A stretch of 37,457 nt of DNA from Clostridia bacterium (GTDB lineage Bacteria; Bacillota; Clostridia; Oscillospirales; Acutalibacteraceae), in assembly GCA_017522205.1 (NCBI GenBank), contig JAFWZS010000080.1, positions 1 to 37,457 on the forward strand, read 5' to 3'. Below the pieces are notes generated by a model that made no database searches, was not told where the DNA came from, and saw only the letters and a list, made by a program, of their open reading frames with translations. The translations under genes were made by a program, and so were the position numbers. Shown here piece after piece: positions 8,386 to 16,488 of this stretch (positions are counted from its first letter, which is position 1; each line of letters begins with the position of its first letter).

Positions 8386-8414
8386 ATTATATACGAATCT
8401 GATTTATATGTCAA
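8386..8414 (-). promoter_or_regulatory. Consensus promoter of the ORF-less unit
   Basis: On the minus strand TTGACA (8414-8409), 17-base spacer, TATAAT (8391-8386). All twelve consensus positions match with ideal spacing. It is the best promoter in the window. Confidence 0.85.
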
Positions 8415-8469
8415 TAGTTTTCCACAAATTAATTTAATTTTGTTGAATTTGTACAACGAGATTATTCAA

Positions 8470-8505
8470 AACACCACTTGATATCTGTATCAGGTGGTGT
8501 TTTTG
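8470..8505. terminator. Terminator after the FAD dehydrogenase gene
   Basis: AACACCACTTGATA (8470-8483), loop TCTG, TATCAGGTGGTGTT (8488-8501), a 14-pair stem with one G-U pair. T-runs follow on both strands, so it can stop the leftward gene at 8596 as well as any rightward transcript. Confidence 0.8.
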
Positions 8506-8595
8506 GGGTATATGTTGATATAATGTCAGTTTTTCCTGAAGGAGCAGAATACAGTTTTTTTGTTGATTCTGCTGATTTATAGTTTTGCAATAATC

Positions 8596-9990
8596 TTATA
8601 CGAGACGTCTGCCCATAAGTACGCCCATTACAGATGCCATCATAAGTCCGCGTGTCCAGCCCGAGGAGTCTCCGAGACAGTAAAGACCTTTTACATTTGT
8701 ATTGAAATCCTCGTCCATCTTTACACGGTTACTGTAGAATTTCAGCTCGGGCGAATAGAGAAGTGTTTCATAGGAAGCAAAGCCTTCAACAACATGGTCC
8801 ATCGCCTTAATGAAATTGATAATGTTGGTCATTGCTCTGTAGGGCATTGCGGCGGTGATATCGCCTGCAACCGCATCGGGAAGTGTAGGTCTTACATTGC
8901 TCTGTGCAAGCTCCTTCGGCCAGGTACGTTTACCGTCAAGAATGTCACCGAAGCGCTGAACGAGAATATGTCCCGTACCCAGCATATTTGTCAGCTCGCC
9001 TACCTTCTGAGCGTAGGCAATGGGCTGGTTGAAGGGATAGCTGAAATTATGGGAGCAGAGAATGGAAAGGTTTGTGTTGTTGCTCTTAAGCTCTTTATAG
9101 GAGTGGCCGTTTACCACAGCAAGATTGTTGTCGTAATTCTCCTGACTTACAAAGCCGCCCGGATTCTGACAGAAGGTACGCACTTTGTTTTTGAAAGGAG
9201 CAGGGTAACCGATGAGCTTTGATTCATAAAGAACCTCGTTTACCTTTTCCATAACCTCATTCCTTACTTCCACACGTACGCCTATGTCAACCGTGCCGGG
9301 CTGATGGGCAATATCGTGCTCAGCACAGATTCTCTCCAGCCATTCAGCACCTCGTCTGCCTGTTGCAACAACGGTATGCTCAGCATTAACTATTGTTTCG
9401 CTACCCGTTTTTACATCTGTTAAGATAACACCCTTACACTCGCCGTTTTCAAGAATGATATTGTTACATTCATAGCCAAAGAGAATTTCCACTCCGTTTT
9501 TAATAAGGTACTGCTCAATTGCGTAGTATATATCCTGAGCCTTTTCCGTACCCATATGACGAATAGGACAGTCAACAAGCTTAAGACCTGCCTGAATTGC
9601 TTTTATACGGATTCTTTTTACCTCTTCCGTGTTCGAAACGCCCTCAATATGCTCATCAGCACCGAATTCAAGATAAATTTTATCTGTATAATCTATTGTT
9701 TCCTGAGCCTTTTCAGCACCGATGAGATTTGGCAGATCACCGCCGACCTCATAGCAAAGTGACAGCTTTCCGTCAGAGAATGCACCCGCACCTGAAAATC
9801 CCGTTGTAATATGACAGTAGGGCTTGCAGTTTACGCACTGCTTTGTTTTATCCTTGGGGCAATGACGTTTTTCAACGCTCTGACCTTTTTCAGCTATGAG
9901 AATACTTTTCTTTGAGCCTTTTTTTATCATTTCAAGGGCAGTGAAAATTCCTGCAGGACCTGCGCCTACGATTACTACATCTTTTTTCAT
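8596..9990 (-). CDS. FAD-dependent dehydrogenase of the COG2509 type
   Basis: A soluble flavoprotein of 464 residues, the usual length. The N-terminal FAD fold is shown by VVIVGAGPAGIFTALEM (G9-x-G11-x-x-G14). A cysteine cluster follows, CPKDKTKQCVNCKPYC and then TGFSGAGAFSDGK, a conserved mark of this uncharacterised dehydrogenase family. A second cofactor-contact segment, TVVATGRRGAEWL, lies mid-protein and the C-terminal FAD segment is GLYCLGDSSGWTRGLMMAS. The family has no firmly known substrate. It is read from its own promoter at 10028-10056, which overlaps the end of the PBP gene upstream, and stopped by 8470-8505. Expression could therefore be separate from the PBP. Confidence 0.88.
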   Translation of the reverse strand: MKKDVVIVGAGPAGIFTALEMIKKGSKKSILIAEKGQSVEKRHCPKDKTKQCVNCKPYCHITTGFSGAGAFSDGKLSLCYEVGGDLPNLIGAEKAQETIDYTDKIYLEFGADEHIEGVSNTEEVKRIRIKAIQAGLKLVDCPIRHMGTEKAQDIYYAIEQYLIKNGVEILFGYECNNIILENGECKGVILTDVKTGSETIVNAEHTVVATGRRGAEWLERICAEHDIAHQPGTVDIGVRVEVRNEVMEKVNEVLYESKLIGYPAPFKNKVRTFCQNPGGFVSQENYDNNLAVVNGHSYKELKSNNTNLSILCSHNFSYPFNQPIAYAQKVGELTNMLGTGHILVQRFGDILDGKRTWPKELAQSNVRPTLPDAVAGDITAAMPYRAMTNIINFIKAMDHVVEGFASYETLLYSPELKFYSNRVKMDEDFNTNVKGLYCLGDSSGWTRGLMMASVMGVLMGRRLV

Positions 9991-10027
9991 TTATAATGCC
10001 TTCTTTCAAGTAGTTTTTCTACTTAAA

Positions 10028-10056
10028 AGTATATCAAAGTGAAAAAGGTTTGTCAA
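10028..10056 (-). promoter_or_regulatory. Promoter of the FAD dehydrogenase gene
   Basis: On the minus strand TTGACA (10056-10051), 17-base spacer, TATACT (10033-10028). The -35 box abuts the stop codon of the PBP gene. A small hairpin, AAGTAG / CTACTT, follows in the leader. Confidence 0.75.
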
Positions 10057-11634
10057 TCAGCGTGTAACTATTCCCTCACAGATTTTTTTAAAAACCGGTG
10101 CACAGTCGGTATTTCCGCCTTTTCCGTTTTCGTTCAACACTATTACAATATAGTTAGGGTTATCCGAAGGAAAAAATCCTGAAAACCAGGTGCGTAGAAT
10201 TTCTTTTTCATTTTTATAAACACCGCTTTGTGCCGTGCCTGTTTTTCCCGAAAGTGACACAAGTGAAGAAAATGCCTTATCAGCCTTTCCGTTTTTCACA
10301 ACACTTTTCAGCATTCTTCTCAATTCAATAACAGTTTTGTCAGACAGAAGCTTCTGAGGTATAGCATCCTTCTGTGGTGTCATAAGTCCCATATAGTTTG
10401 TAAGACCCATTATGAGCTTTGAGGGAAGATAATTGCCTGTTGCAAGCGTATGATAGATTTCTGCCATTTTTATAGGTGTTATAAGCAATTCACCCTGACC
10501 GAATGAGAAGTTTGCAAGCACACCTTTAAGGCTCAAGGTTTCTCTTTCGGGCAATACGCCTTTTTGCGAAATGAGAGTTGATGCAAGCTTCACATTACCC
10601 GTAATGCCCAACTTTTCACAAAGAGATATCAGCAACTCCACGTCGGTATTCATTATAAGATTCACAAAGTAGGTATTGCAGGACTCTTCCAGTGCCTCGG
10701 TCATATTTATTTTTCCGTGTGCATTATGATTATAACAGGCGAAAGTTCTGTCCCCTACTTTGATTTCACCCGTACATTCATAAGAAAAATCGGGTGAGAC
10801 TCCGTGTTCTAAGGCAGCAGCGGCCACAAGAGGCTTGAATACAGAGCCGGGAGAATAGGCTGAAAGTGCCTTATTGACAAGCGGTGAATCATTTTCATTA
10901 AGTGCATCGGCAATTCTTGTGGGGTTATAGGTAGGATAGCTGGCAAGAGCGAGGATTTCACCTGTATGAGCTTTCATTACAATTGCGGTACCGCTTTTAA
11001 TTTTGCTTTCAGAAAGGGCTGTTTCTGCAATTTTCTGAATATCCTTGTCAATACTCAGTACAACCCCCGCTTTTGACGTAAAATTAATATCATCAATACG
11101 TTTGTCCATTCCTGCAAGGATTCTGCCCGTACGGTCACAGTCAAAGGTAACAGTGAGCTTTCCTGAGTTTTCCGTAAGGAAACTGTCAAAGGCTTTTTCG
11201 ATTCCGCTTACGCCCTTTTTGTCGCTGTCGATATATCCTATAATGTGAACTGCAGTCTGATTCTCCGTATACCTCAAAGGTACTGAAAAGGTGCGGACAA
11301 TTTCGGTGTTGATTCTTTCGTCTGTTTCTATTATAAAAGGAAAGCCCTTGTCAATTCTTTCTTTGATTTCTTCATCGGTAAGATAATTTTTCATAAAATT
11401 CAAAGAGCCGGCAGAGGGTATCACCACGGACAAAAAACGTTCCTCACTTTCCACAAGCGGTTTATAATATCTGTCGTAAATTTTGCCCCTTGTTTCACCA
11501 ACGGTGAGAGTACGACTGCTCCTTTCTTTACCCGCTTCTGAATATGCAGAAAAGTTCAGCCATACCACCCGGCAAAGCAGAACTGAGAAGCAACAGACGA
11601 AAAATGTATATATAAAAATTACTCTTTTATTCAT
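10057..11634 (-). CDS. Class B penicillin-binding protein (PBP2/FtsI/SpoVD type transpeptidase)
   Basis: A membrane-anchored DD-transpeptidase that cross-links peptidoglycan. 525 residues. One N-terminal membrane helix at about residues 5-25, then a dimerisation region and the transpeptidase domain. All three active-site motifs are present: SVFK with catalytic Ser264 and Lys267, SCN at 318-320 and KTGT at 464-467. The C-terminus ends soon after the transpeptidase domain, without PASTA repeats, so it is shorter than a typical SpoVD or PBP2x. I chose the ATG at 11634 (MNKRVIFIY), 7 bases after AGGGTG; a GTG 9 bases upstream is part of that site. It is divergent from groES. Cell division, elongation or sporulation use cannot be told from the sequence. 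Confidence 0.92.
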   Translation of the reverse strand: MNKRVIFIYTFFVCCFSVLLCRVVWLNFSAYSEAGKERSSRTLTVGETRGKIYDRYYKPLVESEERFLSVVIPSAGSLNFMKNYLTDEEIKERIDKGFPFIIETDERINTEIVRTFSVPLRYTENQTAVHIIGYIDSDKKGVSGIEKAFDSFLTENSGKLTVTFDCDRTGRILAGMDKRIDDINFTSKAGVVLSIDKDIQKIAETALSESKIKSGTAIVMKAHTGEILALASYPTYNPTRIADALNENDSPLVNKALSAYSPGSVFKPLVAAAALEHGVSPDFSYECTGEIKVGDRTFACYNHNAHGKINMTEALEESCNTYFVNLIMNTDVELLISLCEKLGITGNVKLASTLISQKGVLPERETLSLKGVLANFSFGQGELLITPIKMAEIYHTLATGNYLPSKLIMGLTNYMGLMTPQKDAIPQKLLSDKTVIELRRMLKSVVKNGKADKAFSSLVSLSGKTGTAQSGVYKNEKEILRTWFSGFFPSDNPNYIVIVLNENGKGGNTDCAPVFKKICEGIVTR

Positions 11635-11714
11635 ATAAGTCACCCTGTTATATTATTCCGTAAGGCTACAAGATTAAATAATCACAAATTTTTCCATTTA
11701 TTTTTCAAAAAGAC

Positions 11715-11743
11715 TTGACTTATATAAAAAAAGTTACTAAAAT
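11715..11743 (+). promoter_or_regulatory. Promoter of groESL
   Basis: TTGACT (11715-11720), 17-base spacer, TAAAAT (11738-11743). The CIRCE operator starts 5 bases downstream, covering the start point. Confidence 0.85.
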
Positions 11744-11748
11744 AGTCA

Positions 11749-11775
11749 TTAGCACTCAGCGATATAGAGTGCTAA
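11749..11775. promoter_or_regulatory. CIRCE operator (HrcA binding site)
   Basis: TTAGCACTC, nine bases, GAGTGCTAA, an exact match to the CIRCE consensus. It sits at the groESL start point, so the heat-shock repressor HrcA is expected to control this operon. hrcA itself is not in the window. Confidence 0.97.
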
Positions 11776-11816
11776 AACACAGTCGAACATGAAATATTTT
11801 TCAGGAGGAATAAATT

Positions 11817-12101
11817 ATGACTATCAAACCACTTCTTGACAGAGTAGTGCTGAAGCCCACAGAAGTTGAAGAAACAACTCAGAGCGGCTTTATTCTCACC
11901 TCTGCTTCACAGGAAAAGCCTCAGTTTTCAGAGGTTATCGCAGTAGGTCCCGGCGGACTTGTTGACGGAAAGGAAGTAAAGATGTTTGTATCTGTTGGTG
12001 ACAAGGTTATCACCGGCAAGTACGCAGGAACAGAAGTTAAAGTTGACGGCGAGGAATACACAATCGTACGCCAGAACGATATTCTCGCAATTGTAGAATA
12101 A
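11817..12101 (+). CDS. groES: Co-chaperonin GroES
   Basis: The 10-kDa lid of the GroEL chamber, 94 residues, normal length. It starts MTIKPLLDRVVLKPTE, has the mobile loop around SGFILTSASQEKPQ that contacts GroEL, the VGPG turn, and ends NDILAIVE. The start at 11817 is fixed by AGGAGG 8 bases before it. It is the first gene of the CIRCE-controlled operon and lies 12 bases before groEL. Confidence 0.98.
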   Translation: MTIKPLLDRVVLKPTEVEETTQSGFILTSASQEKPQFSEVIAVGPGGLVDGKEVKMFVSVGDKVITGKYAGTEVKVDGEEYTIVRQNDILAIVE

Positions 12102-13751
<1,650 letters not shown>

Positions 13752-13755
13752 AAAA

Positions 13756-13777
13756 AGCTCCTTCGGGAGCTTTTTTT
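13756..13777 (+). terminator. groESL terminator
   Basis: AGCTCC, tetraloop TTCG, GGAGCT and a run of seven T, 4 bases after the groEL stop codon. A run of A on the left lengthens the stem. Confidence 0.95.
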
Positions 13778-13778
13778 A

Positions 13779-13814
13779 ATGCAGAATGCAAAATGCAAAA
13801 TGCAGAATGCAAAA
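13779..13814. repeat. Tandem heptamers ATGCARA, five units
   Basis: Units ATGCAGA, ATGCAAA, ATGCAAA, ATGCAGA, ATGCAAA in exact 7-base phase from 13779 to 13813. The array touches the palindromic element that starts at 13815. Similar heptamers touch the other palindromic element at 19274. Confidence 0.8.
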
Positions 13815-13918
13815 TGACCCCTCAGTCAGACTTTCGGTCTGACAGCTCCCCTTAAAAGGGGAGCCAAGACTTGCCGTCCCTTTCATGGGAAGGGGGACCG
13901 CTTGCGGTGGAAGGGTCA
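13815..13918. repeat. Complete 104-bp palindromic element (MITE-like)
   Basis: Ends are TGACCCCTC and GGAAGGGTCA, inverted repeats with one mismatch. Inside are a GTCAGAC/GTCTGAC hairpin with a TTTCG loop, a GCTCCCCTT/AAGGGGAGC hairpin, and a GTCCCTT/AAGGGGGAC hairpin followed by CCGC TTG CGG. No gene. A truncated relative is at 6269-6326. The layout is that of a small non-autonomous repeat; I saw no target duplication. Confidence 0.75.
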
Positions 13919-14035
13919 AACCCACTTTTAAATGCAACCAATGTAAACAACATACAACAAAAACAATGTTTTCTATAATTATTTTTACTTTTATTTTTTA
14001 TAAAGTTTTACTTTTTTTATTGTATTATTGTATGT

Positions 14036-14070
14036 AAAACCCTCAGAACCCTTATAAATAGAGGGTTTTT
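14036..14070 (+). terminator. Orphan terminator-like hairpin
   Basis: AAAACCCTC, 16-base loop, GAGGGTTTTT. A terminator for rightward transcription, yet no gene ends upstream within 280 bases except groEL, which already has one. Confidence 0.6.
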
Positions 14071-14072
14071 GT

Positions 14073-14120
14073 GTTGACAACCGTGTTGACAATCGTTGAC
14101 AAACTTTTTGCTTTGTCAAC
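14073..14120. repeat. Cluster of GTTGACAA motifs, three direct and one inverted
   Basis: GTTGACAA at 14073-14080, 14085-14092 and 14095-14102, and its reverse TTGTCAAC at 14113-14120. Spacing of 12 and 10 bases suggests protein binding on one face of the helix. It could be integrase arm-type sites left by an excised element; this is inference. Confidence 0.5.
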
Positions 14121-14223
14121 ATATTTCTTCAATTTTATACTCAATATGTTTCCAGTACCTCTGGTGTCCAAACTCTCCCATTCGTTTAGAGGTCTTCATC
14201 CTCACCCAATCCGTCATACCCAC

Positions 14224-14261
14224 AAAAAGTCATCCCGACTGATTAAGCGGGATGACTTTTT
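14224..14261. terminator. Perfect 14-bp orphan terminator hairpin
   Basis: AAAAAGTCATCCCG (14224-14237), 10-base loop, CGGGATGACTTTTT (14248-14261). A and T runs on both sides make it bidirectional. There is no intact gene beside it on either strand, so it may mark a lost gene or an unrecognised RNA. Confidence 0.8.
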
Positions 14262-14508
14262 ATCATTATATTTAACTTAAGAGGTATTTTGCATTTACAA
14301 CACAATGTTGCTTTTTGTTTTAATTTCGACATTCATGTACTGTTTGTTGATAAAAATCTTTACATTTTTAAAGCTTCTTTTTTCAACATATCAGTTCAGT
14401 ATGTTGCATTTTAAACACCTACTAACTTAGTTGTTTAAAATTGTAAATAAACTTTATCCGATTTTACATTTTGTTTACATTTTCTATGCAAATTCGTAAA
14501 AAAGTACA

Positions 14509-14514
14509 TATAAT
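14509..14514 (+). promoter_or_regulatory. Possible -10 box for the acyltransferase gene
   Basis: TATAAT in an AT-rich stretch, 176 bases before the chosen start. No good -35 box is visible at the right spacing, so this is a weak call. It would imply a leader of about 170 bases. Confidence 0.3.
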
Positions 14515-14689
14515 ATATAGTCGAATTGAACAAAGCGGAAAACAATCTGCTCACCCGTTTTGATTCAAAATAATTCAAGCAATTTTTTTGAAATATTAAT
14601 CGGCGTTTAACATTGCCATTTTTTGGTGATTATTTTATACATTTTGGAATTTGAAAAACAACTATGAAAATGAAAAGGAGCTGGTTCAA

Positions 14690-15658
14690 TTGAACATCAC
14701 AAACACAGAACACTTCGGTATCCAGAGAAAAATTGTAGCTGCTATGACAACAGACTCATGGCAGAACATCCCCCACGTAAGCTATATGTATGAACCCGAC
14801 GTCACAGCTTTTTACAAGGAATTCAAGAAAATCAATATCAGCAGAGAGGCTGACGAAAAGATTACCTTTAACACACTTATGCTTAAAGTCATAACTGAGG
14901 GCCTTAAGGCTGCTCCCATTATGAATTCACATATAGAATACAACAAGCATCTTATCAGAGGCAGAATTGATACCTTTGAGGACATCAACATTTCAATGCC
15001 TACTATTCTCCCCAACGGAAAGATGATGACCGTAAACCTCAAGGGCTTCCACAACAAGAACCTTGAAGAAATGACTGATTACGTAAACGACGTAAGACGC
15101 AGAATGGAAAAGACCGACCTTGACGAGGTTATGTACAGAGTTTCAATCGAAAACACCCTGAACGGTCTTAAAAAGGGTAAGCTTTTCAGAACTGCCTGCC
15201 GTCTTTACGGCTCACTTACCGGTAAATATAAAATCAAGCATATGACCGGTAAAGAAAAGAAGGATTACTACTCAATTCCTGAATCAGAAAGACTTACTGC
15301 AAAAGACATTGAGCAGGGCACAATTACCGTTTCAAACGTTGGTTCACTTTATCTCAATCAGACCGGTGCAAATGCCCTTCTTGAAATTATTCCGCCTCAG
15401 GTATGTGCAATTTCTGTAGGTGCAATTCTCGATAAGCCTCTTGTAGTTGAAAAGCACGGTCACAAGGTTATAGAAGCAAGACAGACACTCCCCCTTTGCA
15501 TAGCTTTTGACCACAGAGTGCTTGATTTTGGCGAAACAATCCCCTTTATGAAGCGTCTTGATTATATTTTCGAGCATCCCGAAATTATTCATTCCTGGAT
15601 TCCCGAAAAAGAAATTGAAGCTAAAAAGACAGAGGCTTCTATCACTCACATTGCTTGA
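14690..15658 (+). CDS. Free-standing 2-oxoacid dehydrogenase acyltransferase (E2) catalytic domain protein
   Basis: Belongs to the E2 catalytic-domain family, whose members form trimers and move acyl groups to CoA. It begins close to the catalytic domain (IQRKIVAAMTTDSWQNIPHVSY) and has the family segment GTITVSNVGSLYLNQTGA and the active-site region CIAFDHRVLDFGE, with the catalytic His and Asp of HRxxD. The usual glycine after the Asp is Phe here. There is no lipoyl domain and no E1/E3-binding domain, and no E1 or E3 gene next to it, so it is unlikely to work in a normal dehydrogenase complex. I chose the TTG at 14690 (MNITNTEHFG), 9 bases after AAGGAG; the frame is open upstream to 14651, giving 13 more residues. 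About 322 residues. Single gene, closed by the terminator at 15692-15726. Confidence 0.88.
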   Translation: MNITNTEHFGIQRKIVAAMTTDSWQNIPHVSYMYEPDVTAFYKEFKKINISREADEKITFNTLMLKVITEGLKAAPIMNSHIEYNKHLIRGRIDTFEDINISMPTILPNGKMMTVNLKGFHNKNLEEMTDYVNDVRRRMEKTDLDEVMYRVSIENTLNGLKKGKLFRTACRLYGSLTGKYKIKHMTGKEKKDYYSIPESERLTAKDIEQGTITVSNVGSLYLNQTGANALLEIIPPQVCAISVGAILDKPLVVEKHGHKVIEARQTLPLCIAFDHRVLDFGETIPFMKRLDYIFEHPEIIHSWIPEKEIEAKKTEASITHIA

Positions 15659-15691
15659 TTTTCTCCCTCTTTATTATAAACTCTCTCCAAG

Positions 15692-15726
15692 AAAAAAACT
15701 TCCTTTTTTGAAAAGGAAGTTTTTTT
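15692..15726. terminator. Perfect 16-bp terminator hairpin after the acyltransferase gene
   Basis: AAAAAAACTTCCTTTT (15692-15707), loop TTG, AAAAGGAAGTTTTTTT (15711-15726). 33 bases after the stop codon. Confidence 0.9.
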
Positions 15727-15727
15727 C

Positions 15728-15896
15728 AGCTAAATTCGCTCTGCGAGCTAAATTGACCTTCGGTCAGCTAAATTACTTCGTAGCTAAATTGACCTGCGGT
15801 CAGCTTATAATGCGAATTTAATTTAGCTTTGCCTTTGCAAAATTTAGCTGTGAGCCTAAGCGAGCTATTTAGCTGTTGCGTAGCAACTATTTAGCT
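15728..15896. repeat. Mirror-image hairpin array built on AGCTAAATT
   Basis: Left half: AGCTAAATT at 15728-15736, 15746-15754, 15766-15774 and 15782-15790. Right half: the reverse complement (AATTTAGCT or TATTTAGCT) at 15820-15828, 15841-15849, 15866-15874 and 15888-15896. The pieces between are nearly all tiny hairpins with 3-4 base loops: CGC TCT GCG, GACC TTC GGTC, AC TTC GT, GACC TGC GGTC, TTGC CTTT GCAA, GTTGC GTA GCAAC. The centre is near 15805-15819. It codes for nothing and lies between two convergent genes. It is not a CRISPR: the spacers are short palindromes and the repeats change orientation in the middle. Confidence 0.85.
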
Positions 15897-15905
15897 TGAT
15901 CTGTC

Positions 15906-15964
15906 AAAAAAAGAGAAATGCAGGTCTTCGTCAGTTATAATCGAAACGAAGTGACCCGCATTTC
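15906..15964 (-). terminator. Terminator repeat after the YbaK-type gene
   Basis: On the minus strand GAAATGCGGGTC (15964-15953) pairs with GACCTGCATTTC (15926-15915), one mismatch, and seven T follow after two bases. Heptamers AACTTTT/AACTTTA adjoin at 15965-15978. A relative with the same ends is at 19274-19321. Confidence 0.75.
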
Positions 15965-15981
15965 AACTTTTAACTTTAAAA

Positions 15982-16476
15982 TCAGATATTAATATAGTAA
16001 ATGTCGTTACCTCTTGACTTGATGAACTTTATAAGATCGTCGAACTTAAGCCAGAGAAAAGCTGTATTGTCGTTGGGATGAAAGCCGATAAGACCGTCAT
16101 AGGTTTTCAGATCGCTGTCAAGAACGACATTTACCTCTGCTTCAGGGTCATTGAGAATGCCGAAGGGTGAAACTGCACCGGGCATAAGTCCCATATGCTT
16201 CATAAGACGTTCGTCTGAGCCGAAGCTGAGCCTTGAGCAGCCAAGCTGGGTTCTGATATCCTTCTGAATGTCAGGATGCTTATCCTTCATCATTGAAACA
16301 ACATAATGGGTTTTACCGTTGGCATTTCTCAAAAAGAGGTTCTTGCACACCTCACCGTCTGTGAACACACCGAGAGCATCCATATCCTCAATTGTGTGGA
16401 CTGCCTCATGGTGGATAACCTTATACTCGATTTTAAGCTCATCAAGAGCTTTCAGCACTTTTTCTTCCTGTGTCAT
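15982..16476 (-). CDS. YbaK/ProX-type aminoacyl-tRNA deacylase
   Basis: A free-standing editing protein that hydrolyses mischarged tRNA, most probably Ala-tRNA-Pro as in PrdX/ProXp-ala. 164 residues, the normal length for this group. Family marks are KNLFLRNANGKTHYVV with the key lysine, then CSRLSFGSDERLMKHMG, then PGAVSPFGILND and LIGFHPNDNTAFLWL. The start at 16476 (MTQEEKVL) has AAGGAG 7 bases upstream. It lies 12 bases after the stop of the secreted repeat-domain gene, so they share an operon, though no functional link is obvious. Precise tRNA substrate is inferred from family only. Confidence 0.9.
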   Translation of the reverse strand: MTQEEKVLKALDELKIEYKVIHHEAVHTIEDMDALGVFTDGEVCKNLFLRNANGKTHYVVSMMKDKHPDIQKDIRTQLGCSRLSFGSDERLMKHMGLMPGAVSPFGILNDPEAEVNVVLDSDLKTYDGLIGFHPNDNTAFLWLKFDDLIKFIKSRGNDIYYINI

Positions 16477-16488
16477 TTTTAACTCCTT

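Larger units (their letters stand above)
13919..14689. other. 770-bp gap without a convincing gene
   Basis: Holds two terminator-like hairpins (14036-14070 and 14224-14261), a cluster of GTTGACAA repeats (14073-14120) and the likely promoter of the next gene (14509-14514). Frames here are short, overlap the hairpins and are not protein-like. The 14262-14500 part is AT-rich with nothing I can name. Confidence 0.55.

Noticed and set aside
14071-14280. 69-codon frame on the plus strand
   Set aside because: It is made of the GTTGACAA repeats and a terminator hairpin and has no ribosome site.
15728-15896. CRISPR array
   Set aside because: Repeats are only 9 bases, spacers are 7-17-base palindromes, orientation flips in the centre and no cas genes are present.
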